In this document: positions 27,330-37,263 of the stretch, piece by piece
Layout: each line of letters starts with the position of its first letter
How positions within the stretch are numbered: the stretch's first letter is position 1
NCBI GenBank assembly: GCA_037101405.1
Contig: AP017964.1
Span: 1,304,001 to 1,368,000 of the forward strand
Direction of reading: 5' to 3'
Source of the DNA: Candidatus Megaera polyxenophila
Lineage (GTDB): Bacteria > Pseudomonadota > Alphaproteobacteria > Rickettsiales > Rickettsiaceae
Length of the DNA: 64,000 bases
The notes under the pieces: generated by a model
What the model was told of the DNA's origin: nothing
Seen by the model: only the letters and a program-made list of their open reading frames with translations
Databases searched by the model: none
Translations under genes and position numbers: made by a program

Positions 27330-28289
27330 TTAAGAGGTACACAGTTTTTGAAACCATTCCAGCTTATCTCGGTATTTTACATGATTATTGGATTTATTGT
27401 TTGTACTTGAGAATCTACTATAAGCATCAAATATTTCTACAGGTATATTAATCGAAGATGTATTGTAGATGTTAGAGCGTAGGTAATTTATTTCCTCGGC
27501 TACCTTATCTTCGTTCAGTTCAATAGACCAGGCCCTATATTTATCGTTCTGACTCATGCTCCATCTATAACCTCGTGCTTTTAACAGTTCTTTACTATCA
27601 TATGGAGAGTTAACTGCATATAGCTTGAACCTGATAGCCTTAGATTGAGTAAGTAACTCTTTTAATACCGGTACCTGTGATTTTGGTAACTGCTGCGCTA
27701 AAAGGTGAACACCTGCGAGACAATCATTTATTACTCTGTGTCCTTCATGGAAAAACCCGAATTTATAAGCAATGTATTCGAGTTTACGACTTGAGATCCC
27801 TTCTTTATCCCAGTCAACGTCATACATTAGACAACCCCAAGCTTTTGGTGGAAGCGAAGGGAAGGTGGTTTCAAGGAATGTACGATCAAACTGAGCGTTG
27901 TGAGCGATAATCAGGTCAACATCCTGCAAGTAATTAGCAACTGCATTTTCTTGTATTTTCTGGCCTTTTACCATATCATCGTTAATTCCCGTAAGTTCTG
28001 TAATATACTCAGTTATCGGGATGCCCGGATCTTGATAGCCGCTAAAATCACCCAGCAAGCGAAAGATGGAGCCGTGCCTGTTATATTCAAACTTGACCAT
28101 TCCAAGTTCTATCAATTTATCCTGTGTATAGGATAAACCTGTTGTTTCAATATCCAGAAAAACAGCGATCATTTTATCATCTTCATCGCCGGTATTATAA
28201 TATTCCGGCCTCTGATATTTTTTAGTGACTCTGTAATGGCCTGAATTATTTAAAATAGTAGCTAGATTCTCTATATCCTCGTGTTGCAT
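27330..28289 (-). CDS. DnaQ-like DEDDh 3'-5' exonuclease
   Basis: 319 aa. The exonuclease domain (residues ~40-200) has 'VFLDIETTGL' (motif I, Asp and Glu), 'IIAHNAQFDRTFL' (motif II) and 'HRVINDCLAGVHLL' (motif III with the catalytic His). About 110 C-terminal residues are of unknown fold, with 'LKARGYRWSMSQNDKYRAW' resembling a domain seen in some DnaQ-like proteins. It is too short and differently built for DNA polymerase III epsilon. The partnership with recD2 suggests joint DNA processing. Confidence 0.85.
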   Translation of the reverse strand: MQHEDIENLATILNNSGHYRVTKKYQRPEYYNTGDEDDKMIAVFLDIETTGLSYTQDKLIELGMVKFEYNRHGSIFRLLGDFSGYQDPGIPITEYITELTGINDDMVKGQKIQENAVANYLQDVDLIIAHNAQFDRTFLETTFPSLPPKAWGCLMYDVDWDKEGISSRKLEYIAYKFGFFHEGHRVINDCLAGVHLLAQQLPKSQVPVLKELLTQSKAIRFKLYAVNSPYDSKELLKARGYRWSMSQNDKYRAWSIELNEDKVAEEINYLRSNIYNTSSINIPVEIFDAYSRFSSTNNKSNNHVKYRDKLEWFQKLCTS

Positions 28290-28469
28290 CTTCTAAAAAT
28301 AGTTCAATATATTTTATAAGTACCGAAGTACCTAACGAATCTAAACAGGTTATTACAAGTTCCATGCTCTTACAACTAAAATTAAATTAGGTATGGAACA
28401 TGCAAATTTGATCATGTATAAATAAAGTTAACATTAATTTTATTTCAAAAACAGAAATACGCTAAAGTT

Positions 28470-28904
28470 ATGTTATTACTTAAACCGGTTTATTTTTATA
28501 CTTTGGGTTATTTGATAACTTATCTGATTATTAGGTATAAAGTTTATATTGGTGAGTATCAGAGAAAAATTAAGGAAGAGTTTAGCATAATTGATATAAA
28601 GGCGAATCATTACGTTTTTATAGATGGAAAACAGATAATTGGTATAGTTAGGATAATGTATGAAAACGGTATAGCAGATTTAGCAAGGGTAACGGTTATT
28701 AAGGAATACAGGAATCAGGGGTATGGAATGGAACTCATGAAACGGGTTATTAATGAAGTAAGAAATAGCCGAAAGGCAGAAATAATAAGGCTTTCTATAA
28801 GTGATAAAGCGATGCTAGATTTTTATCAACAGTTCGGTTTCAAGGAGAACGGAGAGGTTTCCTTTCATAATATCCCAACCATCAGCATGATAAAAATTCT
28901 TTAG
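28470..28904 (+). CDS. GNAT-family N-acetyltransferase
   Basis: 144 aa. The acetyl-CoA binding motif A is clear: 'LARVTVIKEYRNQGYGMELMKRVI', with 'MLDFYQQFGFKENGE' as motif B. The first 30 residues are hydrophobic ('YFYTLGYLITYLIIRYKVYI') and do not belong to the fold; an internal start is possible. It is 23 bp upstream of the symporter-kinase gene and probably co-transcribed. The substrate is unknown. Confidence 0.75.
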   Translation: MLLLKPVYFYTLGYLITYLIIRYKVYIGEYQRKIKEEFSIIDIKANHYVFIDGKQIIGIVRIMYENGIADLARVTVIKEYRNQGYGMELMKRVINEVRNSRKAEIIRLSISDKAMLDFYQQFGFKENGEVSFHNIPTISMIKIL

Positions 28905-28927
28905 CAGTAATAAATGGAGAAAGGGGA

Positions 28928-31705
28928 ATGAATTTTAACATCGATTCTGCAATTTTTATTAGTTTTTTAGTATTTAACCTCGCAGTAGGTTTGTTTTATA
29001 GTAGAGGAATTAAAAATATCAAGGAATATGCTATCGGTAATAGAGGATTTTCTACCGGTGCTATTTCAGCAACCATTGCAGCGACTTGGATTGGTGGAGG
29101 GGTTTTATCTCAAACCATAACAGAAACTTATAAAAACGGTTTATATTTTATCATTCCGGCACTTGGAGATTCATTAGTTCTTTTGGTCATAGGGTATTTT
29201 TTGGCTCCCCGAATGGGAGAATTTTTAGGGGACTTATCCATTGCCGAATCTATGAATAAACTGTATGGAAAAACAGTAAAGCTTATAACAGCATTTATTG
29301 CTGTAATGAGCTGTATGGGAGCTATCGCTGCCCAGTTTAAGGTTTCTGCAGTAATACTGCAGTTACTTTTTGATGTTTCAAGTTTTTATGGTGTTTTAGC
29401 TGCTGCAGTAATTGTAGTTATATATTCTTCTATTGGCGGGATTAAAGCTGTAACTTTTACAGATATAATCCAGATTTTTACGTTTGCGGTGGTAATACCT
29501 ATAGTATCATTAATAATATGGGGTACTTTAGATGATTCAGAACATGTTTTAGAAAAATTGATAACTAATCCTACTTTTGATTATAAACAGGTTTTTGATA
29601 TCTATAATCCAAGGTTTTTTGATTCTTTGCTTTTATTCTTATTTTTTATAATACCTACTCTAGAACCGGCAATTTTTCAACGAATAAATATGGCTAGGGA
29701 TACCTCTCAAGTATATAAATCCTTTACCATAGCAGCTTTTATATGTTTACTGATTTCATTAATTATAGCTTGGATAGGTGTACTGCTATGGGCTAAAAAT
29801 CCAGATTTAAATCCAAATAATCTATTAGCACATATAATTAATGACTATAGCTATCCCGGATTAAAAGGGATAATAGCAATAGGCGTAATGGCTATTATTA
29901 TGTCTACTGCCGATTCATATATTAACTCAGCTGCAGTTTTGATTGCCAACGATATTTTTTCTTTTAAATTCGGCAACAGTCGAGGAACTGGGTTGGTCTT
30001 ACCAAGAGTTATTGCAGTTATTGTAGCAATAATTAGTTTTTTTCTAGCTTTTAATACAAAAAGTCTATTGGATTTAACGTTTTTAATATGGGGATCATAT
30101 ATGCCGATTATTACGGTACCTCTTATTTTAGCCATATTAGGTTTTAGAAGCACTCCAAGAGCTGTTTTGATTGGTATGGCAGCAGGTGTTATTACTATGG
30201 CGGCATTTAAATTTTTTGATATACAGATTAAGGCGGTAATACCGGCAATGGTATCGAATGCTTTCTGTTTTTTTACTGCTCATTACATACTAGGTGAGCA
30301 GGGTGGTTGGGTTGGAATCAAAAAGCTCGAACCTTTGCTGGCCGTAAGAAGTGAGCGTAAGAGAAAAATGCTTAAGTTGATGAAAGCAATACAGGAATTT
30401 AACTTTTGGAGCTTTTGTAAAAAAAATACTCCAAAGCACGATTATATTTATCCTTTATTTGGCCTTTTCTGTATTATATCCGTTTTCTCAACAATGTATT
30501 CCATGCCTAAAAGTATTCAGCTTGAACATAAAGAAATACTTGAGTTTATTTATCACACGGTTCTTGTATCTTCTTCAATACTCCTTACTTTTCCAATTTG
30601 GCCACCGACCTTTAAACAGGAAAAATTTATTGTTATTGCCTGGAATCTCATATTACCGTATGTGCTGATATTTGCTCCAACTTTGTTAATAATAGTAAGT
30701 AACTTTGGGCAATTTCAGCTTATGATATTTATACTCAATATTATAATTATTGCTCTGTTACTTAGATGGCAGGTAGCAATATTCATGGTTTGTTCTACAG
30801 TATTTTTAAGTGTAGAGACCTATAAGTGGCATATGGGAGTAGATGATTTAAGTGCAGCCATAGAGGTAGGATTACAATTTAAAATAATGTACGTGTTGCT
30901 TTTAGTTAGCAGTATTCTAATAGTCTTCTTTAAACCTAAACAACAATATCAGGATTTTACTGAAGAAAAGAACGAACACCTGAGTAAAAGAATAGAAACC
31001 AGAGAGAAAGAGGTAGAAGAAGCGTTGGCTCTTAAAACTGAATTTATCCGTAATATGAATCACGAATATCATGCGCCTATGACCGGAGTAATCAGCATGG
31101 CTGAGACCCTGCAAGCAGGTTATGATAAGCTAACGGATGACCAGAAAAAGCAGGCTATTGACGTAATCGTAAAAAGTGCCCATAACCTTAAAGTATTTGA
31201 TGAGAATCTTGCTACTCTCTCTGATTTGAGTAAACCTCGTTATAAACTCCAGAAAGAGAATTTCAATTTTAGTGATCTAGTATATGAGAGGGTAGAGACC
31301 TGTCGTAAACTGTATGATGAGAATAAGGAAGACAGAGAATTTATTTTAAATGTTGAAGAAAATATAGGAATCAATGCCGACAGGAATTATATAATTCAGT
31401 TACTAGATAATTTGATTATAAATACTATTAGTTATTGTAAAAAAGGCCTGATTAACATTAGCTTGAATCAAGAGAGGAATCACATACGCTTAAGTTTATC
31501 CGATGAAGGAATTGGTATACCTAAAGAAGAGCTTTATGAGGTATTTGAGCCGTTTACGGTAAGCTCCATAACTCGTACTCCAGCAGGGGGAAGAGGTGTC
31601 GGCCTTGCTGTTTGCAAACGTATTCTGGAAGTTCATGGCGGTACTATTAAAGCTGAAAGTGACGGAAAAAAGGGAGCAACTTTTACGGTGATACTTCTGG
31701 TTTAG
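28928..31705 (+). CDS. Na+/solute symporter fused to histidine kinase
   Basis: 925 aa. Residues 1-~460 are a sodium:solute symporter (SSS family) with about twelve membrane segments ('ATIAATWIGGGVLSQTI', 'IMSTADSYINSAAVLIANDI'). A second group of hydrophobic segments (~500-660) leads to a coiled coil ('EKNEHLSKRIETREKEVEEAL') and a histidine kinase: phosphoacceptor in 'IRNMNHEYHAPMTGVISM', N-box 'LLDNLIINTISYC', G1 'SDEGIGIP', G2 'GGRGVGLAVCKRILEVHGG'. The H-box reads HEYHAP, not HELRTP. Such fusions sense the transported solute; CbrA is an example. There is no response regulator nearby. Confidence 0.9.
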   Translation: MNFNIDSAIFISFLVFNLAVGLFYSRGIKNIKEYAIGNRGFSTGAISATIAATWIGGGVLSQTITETYKNGLYFIIPALGDSLVLLVIGYFLAPRMGEFLGDLSIAESMNKLYGKTVKLITAFIAVMSCMGAIAAQFKVSAVILQLLFDVSSFYGVLAAAVIVVIYSSIGGIKAVTFTDIIQIFTFAVVIPIVSLIIWGTLDDSEHVLEKLITNPTFDYKQVFDIYNPRFFDSLLLFLFFIIPTLEPAIFQRINMARDTSQVYKSFTIAAFICLLISLIIAWIGVLLWAKNPDLNPNNLLAHIINDYSYPGLKGIIAIGVMAIIMSTADSYINSAAVLIANDIFSFKFGNSRGTGLVLPRVIAVIVAIISFFLAFNTKSLLDLTFLIWGSYMPIITVPLILAILGFRSTPRAVLIGMAAGVITMAAFKFFDIQIKAVIPAMVSNAFCFFTAHYILGEQGGWVGIKKLEPLLAVRSERKRKMLKLMKAIQEFNFWSFCKKNTPKHDYIYPLFGLFCIISVFSTMYSMPKSIQLEHKEILEFIYHTVLVSSSILLTFPIWPPTFKQEKFIVIAWNLILPYVLIFAPTLLIIVSNFGQFQLMIFILNIIIIALLLRWQVAIFMVCSTVFLSVETYKWHMGVDDLSAAIEVGLQFKIMYVLLLVSSILIVFFKPKQQYQDFTEEKNEHLSKRIETREKEVEEALALKTEFIRNMNHEYHAPMTGVISMAETLQAGYDKLTDDQKKQAIDVIVKSAHNLKVFDENLATLSDLSKPRYKLQKENFNFSDLVYERVETCRKLYDENKEDREFILNVEENIGINADRNYIIQLLDNLIINTISYCKKGLINISLNQERNHIRLSLSDEGIGIPKEELYEVFEPFTVSSITRTPAGGRGVGLAVCKRILEVHGGTIKAESDGKKGATFTVILLV

Positions 31706-31998
31706 GATTGACTTAATAGAACTTACCGGTAAGAGATAGTAAATCTGTTAGTACAAAGATCCGATTAGCAAGGAATTATCCATAAGAAGAAAAACGATAT
31801 CAGGGGTATCAGAAAATCCTTGTTGTTTCTAACCTTATAGTAGGTATTGAAACCCTAACGTGAAGGGTTGACTGCATCCTTTAACTTTTGCCCAACCTTG
31901 AACTTTGGTTGATTATAAGCAGGAATATTTAAGTAGAGTAGGCTGCCAACGAGTTACCGCTGCCTTGTTGTAGCGACACTTTTCCAACAACCTCTCTC

Positions 31999-32036
31999 CA
32001 AACCGGACATGACCGTTTCCGTATCATCCGGCTTTC
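31999..32036 (-). ncRNA. Group II intron domain V
   Basis: On the minus strand the hairpin AAAGCCGGATGATACGGAAA continues into CGGTCATGTCCGGTTT. It shows the AGC-type triad, a GAAA tetraloop and the closing CCGG pairs of domain V. It lies 11 nt after the stop of the maturase fragment, the expected position. Confidence 0.8.
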
Positions 32037-32046
32037 CAGTAATCTA

Positions 32047-32484
32047 TTACGCCGAAAGTCTTCTTCCATAATACTTACCGTGATGTATGCTATTATGACA
32101 CTTTTGGCAAACAATCAACGTTTTGCGATTCCTCGCGATCATCTTCTTTTGCCACTCAGCTTTAGTAGCTTTTCTCTGTTTCAAGTCTGCTAATTTTCTT
32201 ATGTGATGTACCTCTACTTTCTCATGAGAACCACATAACTCGAATTCTTGAGCTTTCAAACGCTCTACTAATTCAGTGCGGTTATTCCAGACACAATCTA
32301 CAGGTTGCTCACTAATACTGGCCCATTTATTCCATTTTAGCGATATTCCACCAAAATGTGTAATAAGCGGTTTTCTTAGTTTATTATCTCGCTTAACAAG
32401 GATGATATGGTTATACTTTTCCGGACAGTTAATATAAGACAATATTAACAGAAAGGAAGTACAGAATGACGAAACCGAAACCAA
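32047..32484 (-). pseudogene. Group II intron maturase, C-terminal (HNH) fragment
   Basis: The recognisable part runs from about 'NKLRKPLITHFGGISLKW' through 'NNRTELVERLKAQEFELCGS' and 'VEVHHIRKLADLKQRK' to 'NRKTLIVCQKCHNSIHHG'. This is the domain X/HNH endonuclease tail of bacterial intron proteins, with the zinc/active-site residues C-x2-S, HH, C-x2-CH in place. The reverse transcriptase is absent. The first ~25 residues are not intron-like and read through the truncation point. Confidence 0.8.
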
Positions 32485-32648
32485 AGATTTATCCGGCTGA
32501 ATTTAAGGAATCAGCAGTGAAGCTAGCAATTGAATCCAATAAGCCCATGGCTCAAACAGCTAAAGAATTAGGGATTACAAGAACTACTCTGTATACTTGG
32601 GTAGATAAATATTCTACCCCCAAGAAATCAATGATGCGAACAGTATAG
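32466..32648 (+). pseudogene. Truncated IS3-type OrfA
   Basis: 60 codons with a HTH ('AQTAKELGITRTTLYTWVDKY'), preceded by a good ribosome site (AAAGGAAG). It belongs to a different IS from A, B or C. IS-B copy 2 starts at its 3' end, but even with IS-B removed the frame stops after 'MMRTV', so the fragment was already broken. Confidence 0.65.
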
Positions 32649-33965
32649 TGGACTGAAAAATCAAGACAAATTTTTGTAGATTTTGTTTCCTATTATCATG
32701 CTGCATTTTGTAATGCATTGAGATAAACATCCATAGGTTTTTTATAACCAATACTAGAATGAAATCTTCTATTATTATATTTATCTACATATATGTTAAT
32801 CCCCTCCCTAAGTTCTGAGATATTGTTAAATTCATTTATAAATATACAATTATATTTTAGAGTCTTAAAAAATCTCTCCATAACAATGTTATCGATGCTT
32901 CTGCCTTTACCGTTCATAGAGATTTGTATACCGTATTTCTCGAGTATTTTTATATGTTCTGAGCCGGTATACTGACTACCTTGATCACTATTGAATATCA
33001 GCGGAGGTGGGTACTTACTAAGAGCGTCTTCTAAAATACTCGTTACAAGGCTTGCATCCATTGAATTTGACAGTTTATAACTCAATATAGCTTTACTGTG
33101 CCAATCTATAATTGCTGCCATATACATAAAGCCTATCGGGGTTCTAATGTATGTTATATCCCCGCTCCATACTTCATTTGATCTTGGTACGTATACAGAC
33201 CGACTACCGTTATATATTTGCCAATAAGGCTCAAGGAGATATGGATATATCTTATGATCTTTATTCTGCATAGAGATAGATTTCTTTTTCTTTGGATAAA
33301 TAGCCTCTATACCCATAATACCCATGTATTTGAGAGTACGATCTCTACCAATATTTAATCCTTCCTCTAATAAAGATTTATAAATAAAACGATAACCATA
33401 CTCTGGATTATCTGTATATATTTCATCTATTCTATCCATAATCTTTTTGTTGTATAAGCTCATTATTTGGGGCTGATAATAAAGCATAGATCTATTTATC
33501 TTCAATAATTCGCATTGTCTTGCCATTGATAATTCTTTCAGCTTGGAATCGACAAGATCTCGTTTATTTGCTATATCCAAGCCGTTTAGCTTTCCCAACG
33601 CCCAGTCCCTCTCTATTGTAGCCTTCCCCAGAGCTTTTGCTAATTCATCATTTTGAGATTTTAACTCCTCAATTTCTGTTTTGTACTCACTGACTACTTT
33701 TGCCGGCTCAAAAGCCATTGATGCATTACTTAAAAAATGCTTCTTCCAATTTTGAATAGTCTTTGGAGTAATTTCATATTTCTTTGATAATTGAGATATA
33801 GTTACCTCCGATTCTAGTAATTCCAACACTACTTTAGTTTTATATTCTGCACTGAAATTTTTAATATGCTTTTTTGTCATATATTTAAATTATGTTTCTT
33901 TTAATTTTATATCTTTTGCGAAACAAAACTATTGATTTTACTGTCTGACTTCTTCAGTCCACTAT
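32645..33965 (-). mobile_element. IS-B copy 2 (1321 bp), reverse orientation
   Basis: Same ends and length as copy 1; duplication AGT at 32642-32644 and 33966-33968. Transposase on the minus strand. Confidence 0.93.
32696..33880 (-). CDS. IS-B transposase, copy 2
   Basis: 394 aa, identical in translation to the copy at 15918, with HTH and complete DDE core. Confidence 0.93.
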   Translation of the reverse strand: MTKKHIKNFSAEYKTKVVLELLESEVTISQLSKKYEITPKTIQNWKKHFLSNASMAFEPAKVVSEYKTEIEELKSQNDELAKALGKATIERDWALGKLNGLDIANKRDLVDSKLKELSMARQCELLKINRSMLYYQPQIMSLYNKKIMDRIDEIYTDNPEYGYRFIYKSLLEEGLNIGRDRTLKYMGIMGIEAIYPKKKKSISMQNKDHKIYPYLLEPYWQIYNGSRSVYVPRSNEVWSGDITYIRTPIGFMYMAAIIDWHSKAILSYKLSNSMDASLVTSILEDALSKYPPPLIFNSDQGSQYTGSEHIKILEKYGIQISMNGKGRSIDNIVMERFFKTLKYNCIFINEFNNISELREGINIYVDKYNNRRFHSSIGYKKPMDVYLNALQNAA

Positions 33966-34131
33966 AGTCTAGTGGTGGTTTATGCTCTATGTAACATAGA
34001 TTGAGATTGCTGACATCCTTGGATTTTATGATTCAATTACATTTTGTAATAAATAATTTTATAGGCTATAATGATTAGAATTGCTGTAAATCTTATACAG
34101 CTAAAACAGATACTTATAGATAGGTATATAC

Positions 34132-34476
34132 ATGGAAAATGATGATACTCACTTATTAGACAAAACTTATATTCCATATCAGGAAAAGAGATCTACCTTA
34201 AGTTCTGATCTAGCTTTAAGGTTATTATCAGAATTAGGAAAAAGTTGGATTATTAATGTTGATGGTCAATTATATAAAGAATATTATTTTGATAATTTTA
34301 TTGATGCAATCAAATTTGCTAATGAAGTAGCTGAGGTAGCGGAACTGCAGAACCATCACCCTGACCTAGAAATTTCTTGGAGGAAATGTAAAGTTAAAAT
34401 ATGGACCCATAGTATTAACGGTCTAACCGAAAATGACTTTATCCTGGCAGCAAAGATTAACAGCTTATTAGCATAA
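34132..34476 (+). CDS. Pterin-4a-carbinolamine dehydratase family protein
   Basis: 114 aa. The family core 'ANEVAEVAELQNHHPDLEIS' with the conserved HHP, then 'VKIWTHSINGLTENDF', which holds the third His of the active site. PCD enzymes dehydrate 4a-hydroxytetrahydropterin after aromatic amino acid hydroxylation, yet many bacteria keep the gene without such hydroxylases. About 20 N-terminal residues before the core are extra. Flanked by IS-B and a divergent transporter; monocistronic. Confidence 0.85.
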   Translation: MENDDTHLLDKTYIPYQEKRSTLSSDLALRLLSELGKSWIINVDGQLYKEYYFDNFIDAIKFANEVAEVAELQNHHPDLEISWRKCKVKIWTHSINGLTENDFILAAKINSLLA

Positions 34477-34572
34477 GTATCAAGTTAATAAACTTTGTAA
34501 TATTGTAATAACGATCTGGTTGGGTTTATACTTAAATAAATGTATAGTTTATCATAATTATTAAAGTAATAG

Positions 34573-35325
34573 TTATGATATTTTTTTTATGTGCTTTATT
34601 AAACTAACAATTGCATAAAATAATGGAGTACTACATATTGCAAAGAATAGTTTGTATAAATAGCTATTAATTATAAGTGTGCTCATTTTATCGATTGGTA
34701 GTGCACCAAAAAGGCTCATAAAGCTAATCACAATGGTTGTATCTACTAATAATGAGATTGCAGTACTACTGTTATTTCTTAGCCATAAATACTTACCTTT
34801 GGTTATTTTGCGTATCCATAAATAAATATTAATATCAATTAGCTGAGCGGTATAACAGGCGATAATGGAGCCAACAAATGCTATACTATATAACCCAAAT
34901 ACTTTATGAAAAATTATATCGTCAATTTTGGACCATTCAGTCGCAGTGAGTGAATCCATAATTGCTATTAATATCGCTACCATTATATTCATTGTTAATG
35001 CAAGCTTGACACAAAAGTTAGCTTTATTTTTACCATAAAACTCAGCTATTAAATCTGTCAGTAAAAAAGTTAGAGGGTATGTTATGGCTCCCACTGACAG
35101 TTCAAAAGTATGAAAAGGTAATATTGGTAAAACAACAAATTTTTGATATACCATATTACCCATAACAATAAGTACCGCAAATAATACGCATATTGTTGTA
35201 TAAATTTTATCATCCATGTTTAAGTTTTTTATCCTCTTTGAAATAGTATGTTTTTTGGGGCATGCATAGTAATGTAATTTTTTAATATAAGTCAATATTT
35301 CGATTTTTATAATATTGGGAAGCAT
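34573..35325 (-). CDS. VUT/YhhQ-type transporter, probable queuosine precursor uptake
   Basis: 250 aa from ATG 35325; the frame also opens two codons earlier at a TTG. Six or so hydrophobic segments, with the family's 'GNMVYQKFVVLPILPF' start, 'GAITYPLTFLLTDLIAEFYG' hallmark and 'VDTTIVISFMSLFGALP'. Members import queuosine precursors (preQ0/queuine-like), which suits a reduced genome that must salvage. About 40 N-terminal residues precede 'NMDDKIYTTI', and a later start there (Met near 35214) is possible. Confidence 0.82.
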   Translation of the reverse strand: MLPNIIKIEILTYIKKLHYYACPKKHTISKRIKNLNMDDKIYTTICVLFAVLIVMGNMVYQKFVVLPILPFHTFELSVGAITYPLTFLLTDLIAEFYGKNKANFCVKLALTMNIMVAILIAIMDSLTATEWSKIDDIIFHKVFGLYSIAFVGSIIACYTAQLIDINIYLWIRKITKGKYLWLRNNSSTAISLLVDTTIVISFMSLFGALPIDKMSTLIINSYLYKLFFAICSTPLFYAIVSLIKHIKKIS

Positions 35326-35752
35326 TTTCAAAAGCTAAATAGAAAATATAGTTCAAAATAATACTAATAATATACACTTTTACAACATGGCTATCTATGC
35401 TATAAACCTTTACAATACTAAAACTTTCTAAATATTACTGTGTTTAAGTTAAAAATTGCCATTATAAATTCTTGTATAAAACAAAATAAGGATATTATTA
35501 TAAAACCTCATGTCTAATAATCGTTGACAGATATCTGCCTAATATTGATCTTAAGACGCTTAAACCTAATATTATATAAACAGATATTACAAGAGGTAGG
35601 AATTTAGTAATAATAGATAGTAGGACAGAAGAAAGTTCTAGTTATAGCAGTAATATGTAATAAGGGATTAATTCGTTATATCAAACTAAGAAAAAGTCTT
35701 CATTCCCTTAGTAATATGGTAATAATAAAATATTAGTTAGATAAATAATACT
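35326..35752. other. Intergenic region upstream of the split PPTase gene
   Basis: 427 bp, very AT-rich, no gene recognised. It should contain the promoters of both the leftward transporter and the rightward PPTase gene; candidate -10-like TATAAT-type sequences are too many in this base composition to single one out. Confidence 0.4.
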
Positions 35753-35835
35753 ATGATTAACAATATAAATAAAATTACCAGGCTTAAGCTTACTAATAGT
35801 ATGCTTGAGAGTAGTATTTTCGATCAATTGGTATT
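35753..35835 (+). pseudogene. 5' fragment of the Sfp-type PPTase gene
   Basis: ATG 35753 starts 'MINNINKITRLKLTNSMLE', and the frame reaches the IS-C border at 35835. If IS-C and one 9-bp repeat are removed, the frame joins exactly to 37272 onward, giving a 262-codon gene. These 27 codons are therefore the detached start of the PPTase gene. Confidence 0.75.
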
Positions 35836-37262
35836 GAGTTATGATGGAAAGTTGTGTATGGAGGTGAGATAGAAGATTAGGTGGCGTATTCGCAAATTAA
35901 TATTATTATTGTAATTTGCAAATCCTATTAACAATAAAATAAGGAATACACCATGAGAAAGAGTAATATAATTGATTATAAAAATCCAACACAAAATTTA
36001 GTAACAGATGTATTAAGTGAGTTTTTAAGGGAGTCAGCTCAAAAAATGTTGCAACTAGCTATAGAGGAAGAGGTACAAAATTTTATATCATCCTACCAAG
36101 ATAAGTTACTTACTAATGGGAGTAAACAAGTCGTCCGCAATGGCTACTTACCTGAGCGCAACATACAAACCGGTATAGGAGAGGTAGCAGTAAAAGTACC
36201 ACGGGTAAGAGATAGAGGTAAAGAGGATATAAAATTCTCTTCTAATCTGATTCCGCAATACATGAGGCGTACGGTTACTATAGATGTTCTATTACCGCTA
36301 CTTTATTTAAAGGGAATATCTACTACAGATTTTGCTGATAGCTTTGAACCTATATTGGGTAGCAAGCCAAAGAACTTATCACCTAATGTAATATCCAGGC
36401 TAAAATCTGAGTGGTATGATCAATATTTGTTATGGCAAAGACGAGATTTAACAAAGAAGAAATATGTCTACTTCTGGGTTGATGGTATTTATTTACAGGC
36501 AAGAATGGAATCGGAGAAGAACTGTATTTTGGTAATAATTGGTGTTGATGAATACGGAAAAAAGGAATTGGTCGCTATAGATGATGGTTTTAGAGAAAGC
36601 AAGGAAAGCTGGCAAGGATTATTACTCGACATAAAAAGCAGAGGTCTGATACACTCTCCTGCCTTAGCTGTTGGAGATGGAGCACTTGGTTTTTGGGGAG
36701 CTCTGACAGAAGAATATCCTACTACGGTACATCAGCGCTGTTGGGTACATAAGACTTCTAATATTTTGAATAAGTTACCAAAATCTCAGCAAGCTAAAGC
36801 CAAGCAAATGATACATAATATTTATATGGCTAGTTCTAGAGAAGAAGCTGAATCCAGTTGGAAAAAATTTATCTTGGCTTATTCTGCTAAATATCCTAAG
36901 GCTACAGAATGCTTATTGAAAAATGAAAAAGAGTTATTAGCTTTTTACGATTTTCCAGGGGAGCACTGGATACATTTGCGGACAACTAATCCTATTGAAT
37001 CTACCTTTGCTACGGTTAAGCATAGAACTAGAAAATCTAGGAATTGTTTTTCGAGAAATACTATTATTGCTGCTACCTATAAATTATTCCTTGAAGCAGA
37101 AAAAAGGTGGAAACCTTTACGAGGTAAAAACCGCATTGCCCAAGTTATTAATATGGAAAAATTTATAGATGGAATTCATGTAAGTGAAATTAGTAACGAT
37201 AACTTAAATGAGAAAAAATATGTTGCCTAATTTTTTTCATACACAACATTTGACAATAACTC
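35836..37262 (+). mobile_element. IS-C copy 2 (IS256-type, 1427 bp)
   Basis: It runs GAGTTATGATGG to ACAATAACTC, flanked by the 9-bp duplication ATTGGTATT (35827-35835, 37263-37271). The termini are imperfect inverted repeats sharing GAGTTAT and TTGTGTATG. It is inserted after codon 27 of a PPTase gene, in the same direction. Confidence 0.95.
35953..37230 (+). CDS. IS-C transposase (IS256/Mutator family), copy 2
   Basis: 425 aa, full length. Mutator-type transposase: 'VKVPRVRDRGKEDIKFSSNL', the DDE-region Asp in 'YVYFWVDGIYLQARM', Asp in 'ALAVGDGALGFWGAL' with 'HQRCWVHKTSNIL', and Glu in 'LRTTNPIESTFATVKHRTR'. The ATG is preceded by AAGGA. It appears active. Confidence 0.93.
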   Translation: MRKSNIIDYKNPTQNLVTDVLSEFLRESAQKMLQLAIEEEVQNFISSYQDKLLTNGSKQVVRNGYLPERNIQTGIGEVAVKVPRVRDRGKEDIKFSSNLIPQYMRRTVTIDVLLPLLYLKGISTTDFADSFEPILGSKPKNLSPNVISRLKSEWYDQYLLWQRRDLTKKKYVYFWVDGIYLQARMESEKNCILVIIGVDEYGKKELVAIDDGFRESKESWQGLLLDIKSRGLIHSPALAVGDGALGFWGALTEEYPTTVHQRCWVHKTSNILNKLPKSQQAKAKQMIHNIYMASSREEAESSWKKFILAYSAKYPKATECLLKNEKELLAFYDFPGEHWIHLRTTNPIESTFATVKHRTRKSRNCFSRNTIIAATYKLFLEAEKRWKPLRGKNRIAQVINMEKFIDGIHVSEISNDNLNEKKYVA

Positions 37263-37263
37263 A

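Larger units (their letters stand above)
31960..32484 (-). mobile_element. Group II intron 3'-end remnant
   Basis: The minus strand contains the last part of an intron-encoded protein, then domain V and a domain VI-like hairpin (TTGTTG 31965-31970 pairing with CAACAA 31985-31990). The reverse-transcriptase domain and the 5' part of the ribozyme are missing, so it cannot splice or move. A truncated transposase gene abuts its 5' side. The inner border is uncertain. Confidence 0.75.

Noticed and set aside
25142-28289. RecD-like helicase as a conjugative TraA relaxase remnant
   Set aside because: There is no relaxase (MobA) domain or HUH motif; the N-terminal OB/HhH layout and the SF1B motifs are those of chromosomal RecD2.
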